Made by a program: the position numbers and the translations under genes. A stretch of DNA of 32,549 bases from an uncultured Alphaproteobacteria bacterium (GTDB lineage: Bacteria; Pseudomonadota; Alphaproteobacteria; RF32; CAG-239): NCBI GenBank assembly GCA_944392325.1, contig CALXWI010000015.1, positions 1 through 32,549 of the forward strand. The letters are read 5' to 3'. The notes under the pieces were generated by a model. It saw nothing but the letters and a program-made list of their open reading frames with translations. It did not search any database and had not been told where the DNA came from. Positions 22,534 to 31,579 of the stretch are shown piece after piece; within the stretch, counting starts at the first letter, position 1; every line of letters begins with the position of its first letter.

Positions 22534-24078
22534 CTAATTACTATTTTTGGTTAAACAAAAGGAGAGAATAAAACTTAAGATTATAAGACTAAGGGTGAGG
22601 CCAAGGGGGATTATATTCCCATAATTGCGATAAAATGACGGGAGAGAAAGTTGAGCCGGAAGCCAGATGTCGGAGATGCCGGTTTGGTGTAAATCTAAAC
22701 GACCGAAAACTTTGCCGGTGGGGGATATGAGGGCTGAAATGCCGGAGTTGGCCGCGCGGATGACGGTGATGCCTTCTTCAACAGCGCGGAGGCGGGTAGT
22801 CTCAAAATGTTGATATGGGCCGGAGCTTTTGCCGTACCAGCCGTCATTGGTAAGGTTGATGAGAAGCTGCGGCGGATTATGCTTGTTGATAACTTGTGAA
22901 GGGAAGATGATTTCGTAGCAAATGGCAATGCCTAGGCTTGGCAAATTTGCGGTGTGGAAGGTTTGTGGGCCGCTGCCGGCATAAAAATCTGAGATTACGT
23001 TGGTGATGGGGCGGATGGCGCGGGGCAAGTATTGACGCAGAGGAATGTATTCGCCAAAGGGAACCAGATGAGATTTATAATACTTGTGTTGGAGGCTGCC
23101 CGTGTGGTCAAACATAAACATTGCATTGACCGGGGCGTAACGACCGGAATCATTGACGGTATAGCTGAGGCTGCCGGTCAAAAGGTAGCCGTTTTGAGGT
23201 ATGGCGGCTTGAATTTGGCGGTGATGATTGGCATCCAAATCAAGCGGAAAAGGGCTGGCGGTCTCTCCCCAAATTACCAATGAAAGCGGAGCCTCGGCGG
23301 GGAGGCGGCTCATGTCAATATATTGCTGAAAGTTGCGTTCAAGGGAGGCTCTGTCCCATTTGAGAGTTTGCGGAATGGAGGGTTGAACAAGGCGGATGAG
23401 GTATTGTTTAGCCGTTTGAACAGGGTAAGCCGCAAGCCGGTATGTGCCATACAAAAAGGCGGGAATAAGCGCTAAGCATAGTACCAATGCGGCTAAGCTA
23501 AAATGGCGGCGGTCAGGCTTTATAAGCCAGAGAGACGGCGATTGGGCGGCGTACAAAACAATCAAAGATAAGAGATATGTGCCGCCGAGGGAGGCTGCTT
23601 GCAGCAGCTGAGGGCAAGGGGCTAAAGTTGTGCCGATTAAATTCCACGGAAAACCGGTGAAAATAAAACTGCGAATCCATTCAAACAAAACCCATAATGC
23701 CGGAAAAGCAATAAAGCGGGCGTATAAGCCCTTAAAGTAATGGCAGAGCAGGCTCGGTAAGCCGATAAACAGGCCGAAAAAAGCGCCGGAAAGCAAGGGT
23801 ACCAGCGGGTATAGCCAGCCAAAACTTGAGGCATCAATCAAAAGGGCGTTGCCTATCCAGCTGAAGCCGGCGGCAAAAAAGCCGAATCCGAACCAGTAGC
23901 CGCTCCAGAAGCTTGCTGATTTAGTCGAGCGGGTGTGAATGATGGCAAAAAGCCCGCTGAGTGTTACAAAAAGCAAAGGCATAGCCGCAAACGGCGGCAG
24001 AGCCAGAACACTCAATAAACCAAGCAGAAACGAGCTAAGTTTATAGTGTGAGCTTAGGCGCTTAAGGAGCTTCCGCAT
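22534..24078 (-). CDS. lnt: Apolipoprotein N-acyltransferase
   Basis: Lnt adds the third acyl chain to the N-terminal cysteine of lipoproteins in the inner membrane. The 514-residue protein has about seven hydrophobic helices in its first 215 residues (including FPWNLIGTTLAPCPQLLQAASLGGTY), then a nitrilase-like periplasmic domain. That domain carries the three catalytic positions: Glu in VIWGETASPFP, Lys in YYKSHLVPFGEYIP, and Cys in IAICYEIIFP. A last helix closes the C-terminus. Length matches the family. The start overlaps the end of corC by 25 bases, giving translational coupling. Confidence 0.96.
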   Translation of the reverse strand: MRKLLKRLSSHYKLSSFLLGLLSVLALPPFAAMPLLFVTLSGLFAIIHTRSTKSASFWSGYWFGFGFFAAGFSWIGNALLIDASSFGWLYPLVPLLSGAFFGLFIGLPSLLCHYFKGLYARFIAFPALWVLFEWIRSFIFTGFPWNLIGTTLAPCPQLLQAASLGGTYLLSLIVLYAAQSPSLWLIKPDRRHFSLAALVLCLALIPAFLYGTYRLAAYPVQTAKQYLIRLVQPSIPQTLKWDRASLERNFQQYIDMSRLPAEAPLSLVIWGETASPFPLDLDANHHRQIQAAIPQNGYLLTGSLSYTVNDSGRYAPVNAMFMFDHTGSLQHKYYKSHLVPFGEYIPLRQYLPRAIRPITNVISDFYAGSGPQTFHTANLPSLGIAICYEIIFPSQVINKHNPPQLLINLTNDGWYGKSSGPYQHFETTRLRAVEEGITVIRAANSGISALISPTGKVFGRLDLHQTGISDIWLPAQLSLPSFYRNYGNIIPLGLTLSLIILSFILSFCLTKNSN

Positions 24079-24956
24079 GAGTGGTTATCCGATTGAGGGG
24101 GAAGAATTATCATAATCTTTTTGATGCGGCGCGGGTCTACGTCAAGAATACGAAACTTGATGCCGTTGGCGCCGTCAATGACTTCACCTTTATTCGGAAT
24201 GCGTTGCGCCAAATGGAAAACCAAGCCGCCAAGCGTATTGATAACGGCGTCTTTGTCGGTAATGTATTTTTCAAGGTCAATACCGGTAGTGGTTTTGATT
24301 TCATCAAGTTCAGCGCGGGCATCGGCGACGATTACGCCTTCTTGCGGAGAGATAACGTGTTGCTCTTCAAAATCGTATTCATCTTCAATATTACCGACGA
24401 TTTCTTCAAGCAGGTCTTCAATGGTGACCAGACCGTCGACGCCGCCGTATTCATCAATAACTATGGCCATGTGGACTTTGTCGGCTTGCATCTCACGCAG
24501 GAGGTCTAAAACGCCCATGCTCGGGGAAACAAATTTGACACTCTTGTTGATGGAGTTGATGAGCTCGCTTACCGGTTGGTCGTCCTCGTTTTTGATGAGG
24601 CCGATAGCAAGGTCAATAATATGCAGAATACCGACAATATCATCTAGCGAATCGCCATAGATGGGGATACGGGAGTGCCCTTTTTCAACCATCAGCTTGG
24701 CCAGCTCGGATACGGTGCCGCTTTGTGGAAAGGCGATGATTTCGGCGCGGGGAACCATTACGTGGCAGCATTTTTTGTCTTTGAGGTACAAAACGTTGCT
24801 TAAGAGTTGTTGTTCGTGTTCGCTGAAGTCTTCTTCTCCGTCGGTGCGGTTTTCTTCAAGCAATTCTTCAATGGTTTCACGGACGGTTTCGTTGGATTTG
24901 CGCGTGAAAAGGCTTTTGAAAATCTGTTTGATAGGCGAGTGAGTTTCTTCAGTCAT
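24054..24956 (-). CDS. corC: CorC/HlyC-type CBS domain protein
   Basis: The 300-residue protein has two CBS domains (about 67-185, starting [12 protein letters not shown] and containing [21 protein letters not shown]) and a C-terminal CorC_HlyC transporter-associated domain ([10 protein letters not shown] near 205, [22 protein letters not shown]). It lacks the N-terminal DUF21 membrane domain and is therefore the short cytosolic form. CorC is linked to magnesium and cobalt efflux, but the biochemical role of this short form is not settled. It starts 8 bases after the ybeY stop and overlaps lnt. The position between ybeY and lnt is conserved in proteobacteria. Confidence 0.93.
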   Translation of the reverse strand: MTEETHSPIKQIFKSLFTRKSNETVRETIEELLEENRTDGEEDFSEHEQQLLSNVLYLKDKKCCHVMVPRAEIIAFPQSGTVSELAKLMVEKGHSRIPIYGDSLDDIVGILHIIDLAIGLIKNEDDQPVSELINSINKSVKFVSPSMGVLDLLREMQADKVHMAIVIDEYGGVDGLVTIEDLLEEIVGNIEDEYDFEEQHVISPQEGVIVADARAELDEIKTTTGIDLEKYITDKDAVINTLGGLVFHLAQRIPNKGEVIDGANGIKFRILDVDPRRIKKIMIILPPQSDNHSCGSSLSA

Positions 24957-24964
24957 AATAGGGA

Positions 24965-25483
24965 TTACTCCGTATAAGGGTTGGGAATGTTGAGTTCTTT
25001 TAAGATATTGATTTCGTGGCCTTCCATAACTTCAGCCTCAGCATCAAGCTGGTGGTCATAGCCCATTAGGTGCAAAAGTCCATGGACCAAAAGGTGGCAA
25101 TAGTGGTCGTGGAGGCTGATGTGTTTTTCGTCGGCTTCACGTTGAGTGGTTTCATAGGCGATGATGATATCGCCGAGTTCAACCTCGTCATAAAGCTCAG
25201 CCTCTGAGGTGAAGTCGTCGTCATCCATATTGGCAAAGGACAAGACGTTGGTCGGGCGGTCAATGCCGCGAAACTCTTTGTTGTATTTGTGGACGATGTC
25301 ATCGTTGCTCAGAGATAAGCCAATCAGGAGGGGCTTGTCAAAGTCGATAGAGCTTAAATCGGCATTGAGTTCCATATAGTTAAAAGCGGTATTGGCAACG
25401 TTTTCAGACAAAGTTTCGATGTTGGCGAGGGCATCAAGCCAGCGGTCGTCATCAACATTTATTCCTAATTCAAAACTAATCAT
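24965..25483 (-). CDS. ybeY: Endoribonuclease YbeY
   Basis: YbeY is a metal-dependent RNase for 16S rRNA 3' processing and ribosome quality control. The zinc motif HGLLHLMGYDH lies near the C-terminus, and EFRGIDRPTNVLSFA lies in the middle, as in all YbeY. I chose ATG at 25483 (172 residues, starting MISFELGINVDDD), which overlaps the phoH stop by 8 bases. The earlier ATG at 25534 would add 17 residues lying inside phoH. The metal ligands are intact. It sits between phoH and corC in one minus-strand operon. Confidence 0.95.
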   Translation of the reverse strand: MISFELGINVDDDRWLDALANIETLSENVANTAFNYMELNADLSSIDFDKPLLIGLSLSNDDIVHKYNKEFRGIDRPTNVLSFANMDDDDFTSEAELYDEVELGDIIIAYETTQREADEKHISLHDHYCHLLVHGLLHLMGYDHQLDAEAEVMEGHEINILKELNIPNPYTE

Positions 25484-26438
25484 AGCCGTGTTGTTTCTTT
25501 CCTTTTTCTTCATAAGCTTTGACAATCTTGGCAACTAAGCCGTGGCGGACAACATCGGCGGCGCTGAAGGTGGTAGAACCAATGCCGGGGACTTTGTCTA
25601 AGGTATCAAGAGCGTCTTTTAAGCCGGAAATTACTCCGCGGGGCAAGTCTACTTGGCTTAAGTCGCCGTTGATGACCATGCGGGAGTTCTCACCCAGACG
25701 GGTCAAAAACATTTTCATCTGCATGGGGGTAGTGTTTTGTGCCTCATCAAGGATAATGAAGGCATTAGACAAGGTGCGGCCGCGCATAAAGGCCAGCGGG
25801 GCAATTTCAATTTCACCAATAGCCAGTTTCTTATCAACTTGTTCGGCAGGGAGCATTTCGTACAAGGCATCGTAGAGCGGGCGCAGGTACGGGTCGACTT
25901 TGTCTTTTAAGTCGCCGGGGAGGAAGCCCAAGTTCTCTCCGGCTTCAACCGCCGGACGCGACAAGATTATCTTGTCAATTTTGCCTTCAAGCATCATAGA
26001 TACGGCAAGGGCTACCGCCAGATAAGTTTTACCGGTACCGGCAGGGCCTAGGCCAAAGACCATCTCGTTATTCATCATCTCTTGAATATAGCGGGCTTGG
26101 GTGGCCGAGCGTGGGTAGATGTGGCGTTTTTTGGTTTTTAAGACGATATCGGCTAGCTCCTCGCTTTCGGAAATGGGTGCGCTGTCTTCGGTCAGACGGA
26201 CGGCGGCTTTGACCTCTTGCTCGTTGAGTTCAACCCCTTTGGAAAGCTTGTGGTGCAAAACCTCAAGCGCGTTGCGGGCTTGTTTGACAGCGGCAGCTTC
26301 GCCGTTGATTTTGATTTTGTTGCCGAAAGAGGAGATTTCAACATTGAGGAGCTTTTCCAAGAGCTTGAGGTTGCTGTCTTGGGGGCCGTTGAGCTGTTGG
26401 ACAAGTTGGTTGTTAAATAATTCAAAGAGTTCTTCCAT
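25476..26438 (-). CDS. phoH: PhoH-like ATPase
   Basis: The 320-residue protein has Walker A GPAGTGKT at 131-138, Walker B FIILDEAQNTTP near 225-237, and the conserved NGDLSQVDLP segment. An N-terminal KH-like region (GNKIKINGEAAAVKQARNAL near 39-58) suggests RNA binding, as in YbeZ. It works with YbeY in rRNA processing in bacteria where it has been studied. AAGGAGA lies 7 bases before the ATG, within the end of miaB, and the miaB stop is only 2 bases upstream. Length matches the family. Confidence 0.95.
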   Translation of the reverse strand: MEELFELFNNQLVQQLNGPQDSNLKLLEKLLNVEISSFGNKIKINGEAAAVKQARNALEVLHHKLSKGVELNEQEVKAAVRLTEDSAPISESEELADIVLKTKKRHIYPRSATQARYIQEMMNNEMVFGLGPAGTGKTYLAVALAVSMMLEGKIDKIILSRPAVEAGENLGFLPGDLKDKVDPYLRPLYDALYEMLPAEQVDKKLAIGEIEIAPLAFMRGRTLSNAFIILDEAQNTTPMQMKMFLTRLGENSRMVINGDLSQVDLPRGVISGLKDALDTLDKVPGIGSTTFSAADVVRHGLVAKIVKAYEEKGKKQHGYD

Positions 26439-26440
26439 AG

Positions 26441-27775
26441 CTAGTCTCCTTCTTTGATGCCGGTCAGAGAGTTGGTGGTGGCTCCGGTGACCTTGATGTT
26501 GACAATATGGTTAAGCTTGTCGGCACTGATGTCGGCATGCAGGTTTTGCATATAGGGGGTGCGGCCTATCAGCTGGCCTTTGTGGCGGCCTTTGTGTTCA
26601 AACAAAACCGGCATTACTTGTCCGATGCTTTGTTGGTTGAACTTGAGCTGGTAGTCAAACAATAAATTTTGCAGAATTTCCAAGCGCTCTTTCTTGACTT
26701 TTTCTTCAACCTGATTAGGCATTAAAGCGGCAGGAGTCCCCGGACGAGGGCTGTATTTGAACGAAAAAGCCTGAATATATTTGACCTGATTGACAACATC
26801 TAAGGTGGCCTGAAAGTCGGCGTCGGTTTCATCTGGGAAGCCGACGATAAAGTCTGACGACATACCGATTTGGGGGTTGGCGGCCAACAATTTGTCAATG
26901 ATGCGGAGGTAGTCGCCGGAGGTGTGGCGGCGATTCATGGCCTTAAGAATCTTATCAGAACCGGACTGAATCGGCAAATGAAGATAAGGCATAAGCTTTG
27001 GAATATCGCGGTAGCAATTGATTAAGTCGTCGGTCATATCGGCCGGATAAGAGGTGGTATAACGAATCCGCTCCAGACCATCAATTTCAGCCAATTGGCG
27101 GATGAGGTAGGCCAGAGTACGCTCGTGGCCTTGAGCATCTTCCCCATGGTAGGAGTTGACGTTTTGGCCGAGTAGGTTGATTTCGACGCTGCCCTCAGAT
27201 ACAAGGCGGCGGGCTTCAGCCAAGACATCAGCAACCGGACGAGAGGTTTCAACCCCGCGGGTGTAAGGGACAACGCAATAGGTGCAAAAATTGTTGCAGC
27301 CTTCTTGAATGGCCAAAAATGAGCAGCCGCCGGAAGAATGGTTGGCGGGCAGAAAGTCAAACTTGTCTTCAGCCGGAAAATCGGTATCAATTACAAAGGT
27401 GCCTTTGCGGCGTTTGACTTTGGCCAAAATCTCAGGCAGGCGGTGGTAAGTTAACGGGCCGGTAGCAAAATCTACAAACGGGGCTCGTTTCCAGATTTGT
27501 TCATCTTCGGCCTGAACAACGCAGCCGCAAACCCCGATAATGGTGTCTTTGCCGGCAGAGAGGCGCTCTTCACGGATGAGGTTTAAGCGACCTAAGTCCG
27601 AAAAAACTTTTTCAGCCGCTTTTTCGCGGATGTGGCAGGTGTTGAAAATGACCAAATCAGCGTCTTTGAGGCTGGTGGCCGGAGTGTAGCCAAGCTGTTG
27701 CAAAATGCCGGCAATGCGTCCGGAATCGTAGACGTTCATTTGGCAGCCGAAGGTTTTGATATAATATTTTGACAT
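26441..27775 (-). CDS. miaB: tRNA-2-methylthio-N6-dimethylallyladenosine synthase
   Basis: MiaB is a radical-SAM enzyme that adds a methylthio group to i6A37 in tRNA. The N-terminal domain has KTFGCQMN at 7-14 and two more cysteines (FNTCHIRE and GVCGCVV) for the auxiliary iron-sulfur cluster. The radical-SAM CxxxCxxC is CNNFCTYC, followed by VVPYTRGVE. A TRAM domain (ending IKVTGATTNSLTG) closes the protein. ATG at 27775 gives MSKYYIKTFGCQMN and 444 residues, the usual length. The upstream ATG at 27850 would add an unlikely basic leader. It is first in the operon with phoH-ybeY-corC-lnt. Confidence 0.97.
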   Translation of the reverse strand: MSKYYIKTFGCQMNVYDSGRIAGILQQLGYTPATSLKDADLVIFNTCHIREKAAEKVFSDLGRLNLIREERLSAGKDTIIGVCGCVVQAEDEQIWKRAPFVDFATGPLTYHRLPEILAKVKRRKGTFVIDTDFPAEDKFDFLPANHSSGGCSFLAIQEGCNNFCTYCVVPYTRGVETSRPVADVLAEARRLVSEGSVEINLLGQNVNSYHGEDAQGHERTLAYLIRQLAEIDGLERIRYTTSYPADMTDDLINCYRDIPKLMPYLHLPIQSGSDKILKAMNRRHTSGDYLRIIDKLLAANPQIGMSSDFIVGFPDETDADFQATLDVVNQVKYIQAFSFKYSPRPGTPAALMPNQVEEKVKKERLEILQNLLFDYQLKFNQQSIGQVMPVLFEHKGRHKGQLIGRTPYMQNLHADISADKLNHIVNIKVTGATTNSLTGIKEGD

Positions 27776-27931
27776 TATAGTTTTTATAGTTATCCCGTTT
27801 GCATAATTTATATTTCCTTTTAGTGTAAGATATATTTTAATGTTTTTCAAATGTTATTTGCATCTTTGGGAGAAGTTGGCGCAGTTTTTTGGACCGGTAA
27901 GACTTTTTTGTGGTGTTATGGATTTTTTTTT

Positions 27932-27939
27932 GCTATAAT
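27932..27939 (+). promoter_or_regulatory. Extended -10 promoter for the TerB-like gene
   Basis: TGC followed by TATAAT (27932-27939) is a perfect extended -10. No good -35 is present at the normal spacing, which extended -10 promoters tolerate. It lies about 33 bases before the ATG at 27972. Confidence 0.55.
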
Positions 27940-27971
27940 CGGGGTGTCTTGAGTAACTTAAGGTAAAGAAA

Positions 27972-28412
27972 ATGAATATGACGGAGCAAGATATGATGAT
28001 TGTTTCTCAACTCAGAGAAGACCAAAAGCTGGCTTTTATTAAGGCATTTGCCAAACTGGCCGCGCGGGATGGAAAAATTGATGATGATGAACGCGAGTTT
28101 ATTAAAGGGATGGCTTTGACATATGGCGTGCCGGCCGCCAGAATCGATGAAATTTGGGAGCAAGGCGATGATGCCGAGCTGTTGGCTGAGCTGAAAGAAA
28201 TCAAAAACCGCAAGGCGGCATTGATGCTGATTAAAGAAATGTGCATCTTGGCTAATGCCGATGAGGATTTGTCGGACAATGAGGTGTTGTTTATCGGCCA
28301 AGTCGGTGAGGCAATGGGCGTGGAAATGTCTAAAATACAGGAAATCAGCAATTGGGTGCTTGAACGCTTGATTTGGCTGGAAAAAGGCCGCTTGATTTTT
28401 GAGGAAGTTTAA
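27972..28412 (+). CDS. TerB-like helical protein
   Basis: The 146-residue, largely helical acidic protein resembles the TerB/tellurite-resistance and DjlA-N-terminal fold. It has FAKLAARDGKIDDDEREFIKGMA near 26-48 and the echoing CILANADEDLSDNEVLFIGQVG near 92-112. The two acidic DG(K/E)xxxxE segments are typical of TerB and bind metal in some members. No signal peptide or J-domain is present. AAGGTAAAG precedes the ATG. The next gene starts 16 bases after its stop, so the two likely form an operon. Function is unknown. Confidence 0.75.
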   Translation: MNMTEQDMMIVSQLREDQKLAFIKAFAKLAARDGKIDDDEREFIKGMALTYGVPAARIDEIWEQGDDAELLAELKEIKNRKAALMLIKEMCILANADEDLSDNEVLFIGQVGEAMGVEMSKIQEISNWVLERLIWLEKGRLIFEEV

Positions 28413-28428
28413 CAAAGGGGCTCAATTG

Positions 28429-29448
28429 ATGGAACCTAAAGAAAACGAATATGTTAATGATTACGGACAGATGTCGCGAATCGGCAAAATGGAAGTTTTC
28501 AAAGATGATAATCATCGAATCGAAAAACCGGCCAAAATTGTGCAGCGGGTGCTGGAGGCTAAGTATCCGCGGATGTCGCAGGAGGATAGTCGGAGAATTA
28601 TTCGGGAGATAGCCTCTAAACCGGCAGATATGAAAATCAAAGTCGAGGGGGAAGATATCCGAATCGACCATTTGACTTTGTATGTGGCTAACAGTATTGA
28701 GAGTATTAACAGCGGGTCTTCTGACTATGGGGCGTCTTCAAGGAGCGAATATTTTGGCTGGATTGAAGAAGGCCAAAAAATCATCAGCGATATGAATACC
28801 GACGGGGTTACTCCGGAAGAGCTTGAAACCAAGCATAAGTTTTTGGACGATTTTGCACAGCGCGAGGTCGATTTGATGACTTGTTTGGCGCTTTATAAAA
28901 AATGCAATTTGGCCGACCCTGAAGTCAAGAAAAAATATGACGAGCTTAACCAAAAGCTATTGAAACTACGCGAAATCAGGAGTGCCGTGCAGATGGCTAC
29001 GCCTGATAAAGCCGACCGCGAAGTGCCCGACGCCACAGAAAACGCCAGACGCAAAGCCTTGGCAATGGTGTATACCGGTGTGTTGGCCGAGTTGGCGGCC
29101 GAGGCTAAGGGCGGAGTGTCGCGTTTGACAGAGCAGCAAAGACGTGACTTGAATGTGTATTTTGAGCCTTATGTTAACAGCCGTTATATTTGGGCCTCAA
29201 TGCAAAGAGATGCTGAGGCTAGGGATTATTATCGGGAGAGCCAGACCGAACGCTTTGCCGTGAAGAAAATTGAAAAACAGGCGGTCAATAAAGAATCTTT
29301 AATGCATAAGTTGGCGGTGTTGTCAGGCAGAATCGCTGAAAATCAAAATAAAAAGGCTTCACCTGTTGAACAACAGCAACGGGCATTTGACATTAACCGT
29401 TATATGATGCTAAAAAAGATGCAGGAAAAAGAGTTGTCACGTGCCTAG
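28429..29448 (+). CDS. Hypothetical protein, 339 residues
   Basis: I do not recognise this protein. It is strongly charged and helical, with no signal peptide or membrane segment. The middle (about residues 100-200) contains long Lys/Glu-rich helices that may form coiled coil (KKYDELNQKLLKLREIRSAVQM). No cysteine- or histidine-rich metal site is present. I preferred ATG at 28429 because AAGGGG lies 9 bases upstream; the earlier ATG at 28399 overlaps the TerB-like gene. It follows the TerB-like gene closely and precedes yggT after 35 bases. A cytosolic structural or regulatory role is only a guess. Confidence 0.75.
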   Translation: MEPKENEYVNDYGQMSRIGKMEVFKDDNHRIEKPAKIVQRVLEAKYPRMSQEDSRRIIREIASKPADMKIKVEGEDIRIDHLTLYVANSIESINSGSSDYGASSRSEYFGWIEEGQKIISDMNTDGVTPEELETKHKFLDDFAQREVDLMTCLALYKKCNLADPEVKKKYDELNQKLLKLREIRSAVQMATPDKADREVPDATENARRKALAMVYTGVLAELAAEAKGGVSRLTEQQRRDLNVYFEPYVNSRYIWASMQRDAEARDYYRESQTERFAVKKIEKQAVNKESLMHKLAVLSGRIAENQNKKASPVEQQQRAFDINRYMMLKKMQEKELSRA

Positions 29449-29483
29449 TCGGATAAAACTCAGAAGTTGTCAGGAGTAAAATA

Positions 29484-29783
29484 ATGGGTGTGCTTATTGA
29501 GCCTTTTTTGTATATTATTGCTTTGGTGATTGATATTTATTTTAAAGTAGTGGTGGTTGAGGTTATTATCAACTGGCTGCTGCATTTCAGAATCTTGGAT
29601 GCCTCAAACAAATATGCGCGCAAAACGGTTGAGGTGCTGGAGGCGTTGACGCATCCGGTGTATAAACGGATTGCCAGATATGTGCCTCCGTTTGCGGGAA
29701 TCGATTTTTCACCGTTTATTTTGCTGATTGCGCTGCTGTTTGTGGGACGCTTGGTGTTCCGCTTGTCGCAGTTGGTATTGTAA
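29484..29783 (+). CDS. yggT: YggT family membrane protein
   Basis: The 99-residue protein has two long hydrophobic segments separated by the conserved loop EALTHPVYKRIARYVPPFAGIDFSPFILLIAL (about 53-84), which defines YggT. YggT proteins are inner-membrane proteins of poorly known function, linked to osmotic stress in some bacteria and to cell-shape or division roles in others. CAGGAG lies about 7 bases before the ATG. The order yggT, DUF167, folD is common in alphaproteobacteria. Confidence 0.92.
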   Translation: MGVLIEPFLYIIALVIDIYFKVVVVEVIINWLLHFRILDASNKYARKTVEVLEALTHPVYKRIARYVPPFAGIDFSPFILLIALLFVGRLVFRLSQLVL

Positions 29784-29797
29784 ACAACTAAAAAAGG

Positions 29798-30115
29798 GTG
29801 GACGGGTATTTGTTTTATGATATAAAAGCAGAGGCGGTGGTGCTGAGGGTGAGGTTGACCCCTAATGCCGCAGCACAGAAAATCTGCGGTTGTTTTGATG
29901 ATGCCGATGGTGAAGAGTATCTGAAAATCAGCGTAACGGCGGTGCCGGAAAAAGGCAAGGCTAATAAAGATTTGATTGCCTTGCTGAGCAAAAAGTTGAA
30001 ACTCCCCAAAGGGGCTTTCAAAATAGTGTCAGGGGAAACCGATCGTTATAAAAAACTGGAAATTTCCGGTAATGTTGATATGATTGTGCAGACGTTAGAA
30101 AATTTGACGGAGTAA
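29798..30115 (+). CDS. DUF167 (YggU) family protein
   Basis: The 105-residue protein matches DUF167: VVLRVRLTPNAAAQKI near 14-29, EEYLKISVTAVPEKGKANKDLIALLSKKL near 39-67, then IVSGETDRYKKLEI near 78-91. The family is small, cytosolic and of unknown function. The start is uncertain. GTG at 29798 follows an AAAAAGG directly, while TTG at 29810, four codons in, has GGGTGG at a more normal distance. Both give the conserved domain intact. It lies between yggT and folD. Confidence 0.9.
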   Translation: MDGYLFYDIKAEAVVLRVRLTPNAAAQKICGCFDDADGEEYLKISVTAVPEKGKANKDLIALLSKKLKLPKGAFKIVSGETDRYKKLEISGNVDMIVQTLENLTE

Positions 30116-30118
30116 AGT

Positions 30119-30964
30119 TTGAAGATTATTGATGGAAAAATGCTGGCCCTTGAAGTGCGTGAGAAATTGCGCCAAGAAATAAAGCAAAAAGGCCTGAAAC
30201 CGCGCTTGGCGGTGGTGCTGGTCGGTGATAATGAGGCCAGTCAGATTTATGTGCGCAACAAAAGAAAAGCCGCTGAAGATATCGAACTTGAATGTGAAGT
30301 GCATCATTTGCCGGCCGAATCGACCTTTGAACAAGTGGCGGATTTGGTGAAAAGCCTGAATGCGAATCCGAAAGTCAATGGGATAATCGTGCAGATGCCG
30401 CTGCCCCAGCATTTGCACAGCGATAAAATTTTACGCCTGATTGATGAGCGTAAAGATGTGGACGGCTTTGGCTTGCATAATGCCGGTTTGTTAATGCAAA
30501 ACCAGCCTTCGGCAATGGTGGCGGCAACTCCCAAGGGTGTGCTGGAAATGCTGCGCTCAACCGGTATCCAACTGGCCGGAAAACACGCGGTGATTATCGG
30601 GCGGTCTAATATTGTCGGGCGGCCGTTGGCGGCTCTGCTCTTAAACCAAGATTGTACGGTTACGGTGGTGCATACCCTGACCAAAAATATTGCCGAGATT
30701 ACCAAGCAGGCTGATATCGTGGTGGCGGCATGCGGGTGCCCTAAGTTGGTCAAAGCGTCGTGGGTCAAAGACGGTGCGGTGGTGATTGATGTCGGAATTA
30801 ATCGCCTTGATAACCACTTGTGCGGCGATGTTGATTTTGACGAGGTGGCGCCTAAGGCGGCTTTTATTTCTCCGGTGCCGGGTGGCGTGGGGCCGATGAC
30901 AATTGCGATGTTGTTGGAAAATACGGTTGAAGCTTGTGAACAGCAAATGAAGGGAGCTAAGTAG
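30119..30964 (+). CDS. folD: Bifunctional methylenetetrahydrofolate dehydrogenase / cyclohydrolase
   Basis: FolD interconverts 5,10-methylene-, methenyl- and 10-formyl-tetrahydrofolate in the cytosol. The 281-residue protein has the catalytic Tyr44-xxx-Lys48 (YVRNKRKA), GIIVQMPLPQH near 95-105, the NADP-binding GRSNIVGRPLAALLL near 161-175 and PVPGGVGPMTIAMLL near the end. Length matches the family. The start is TTG at 30119, with CGGAG six bases upstream; no ATG lies nearby in frame before codon 8. It begins 3 bases after the DUF167 stop and ends directly against the next gene. Confidence 0.97.
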   Translation: MKIIDGKMLALEVREKLRQEIKQKGLKPRLAVVLVGDNEASQIYVRNKRKAAEDIELECEVHHLPAESTFEQVADLVKSLNANPKVNGIIVQMPLPQHLHSDKILRLIDERKDVDGFGLHNAGLLMQNQPSAMVAATPKGVLEMLRSTGIQLAGKHAVIIGRSNIVGRPLAALLLNQDCTVTVVHTLTKNIAEITKQADIVVAACGCPKLVKASWVKDGAVVIDVGINRLDNHLCGDVDFDEVAPKAAFISPVPGGVGPMTIAMLLENTVEACEQQMKGAK

Positions 30965-31579
30965 ATGGTGTTACGCAGAATTAGGGATTATTTTAATCGT
31001 TGGGTGCGGGCTTGTTATGACTGGATGATTAATATAGCCTCAAACGAGCACGCAATGTATTTTTTGGCGGTGGTGGCTTTTATTGAGAGCTCGTTTTTTC
31101 CGATACCGCCGGATATTATGCTTATCCCGATGGTGTTGGCAGCTCCGCAAAAAGCTTGGCGGATTGCCGGTGTGGCTACCCTTGCCAGCGTGGCCGGCGG
31201 ATATTTTGGCTATGCTGTCGGGGTGTTTGGCTATGAGATGATAGCTAAGCCGATTTTGAGTTTTTATGGCTATATGCAGCAGTTTGAGACTTTTCAGGGG
31301 TATTATCACGAATGGGGGGCTTGGATTGTGTTTGCAGCCGGTATTACACCTTTCCCTTACAAGGTAATTACCATTGCCAGCGGTGTGGTCGGGCTTAACC
31401 TGTGGGTGTTTGGTATAGCCTCCATTGTGGCGCGCGGTATTCGCTTTTATTTGGTGGCGTGGCTGCTCAAAAAATATGGCGAGCCGATGAGAGAGTTTAT
31501 TGATAAAAATTTGGGAATGTTATCAATCTTATTCTTATTGTTATTGGTCGGTGGCTTTGCCTGCATCAAGTATCTATAA
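30965..31579 (+). CDS. YqaA / DedA (VTT domain) membrane protein
   Basis: The 204-residue protein has four or five hydrophobic segments and VTT-type features. These are FLAVVAFIESSFFPIPPDIMLIPMVL near 34-59, SVAGGYFGYAVGVFGYE near 76-92, and FAAGITPFPYKVITIASGVVGLNLWVFGIASIVARGIRFY near 121-160. It groups with the YqaA subfamily of DedA/SNARE-associated proteins, which act in membrane lipid transport or homeostasis. The conserved Glu and the proline-rich re-entrant loop are present. AAGGGAG lies 8 bases before the ATG, which directly follows the folD stop. Confidence 0.88.
   Translation: MVLRRIRDYFNRWVRACYDWMINIASNEHAMYFLAVVAFIESSFFPIPPDIMLIPMVLAAPQKAWRIAGVATLASVAGGYFGYAVGVFGYEMIAKPILSFYGYMQQFETFQGYYHEWGAWIVFAAGITPFPYKVITIASGVVGLNLWVFGIASIVARGIRFYLVAWLLKKYGEPMREFIDKNLGMLSILFLLLLVGGFACIKYL

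Noticed and set aside
24081-24660. Plus-strand open frames of 142 and 179 residues over corC
   Set aside because: They are antisense shadows of the corC gene with no start signals or family resemblance.
27776-27850. Extended N-terminus for MiaB from ATG at 27850
   Set aside because: The family starts with a short lead to KTFGCQMN. The extra 25 residues resemble untranslated DNA and the ATG at 27775 gives the usual length.
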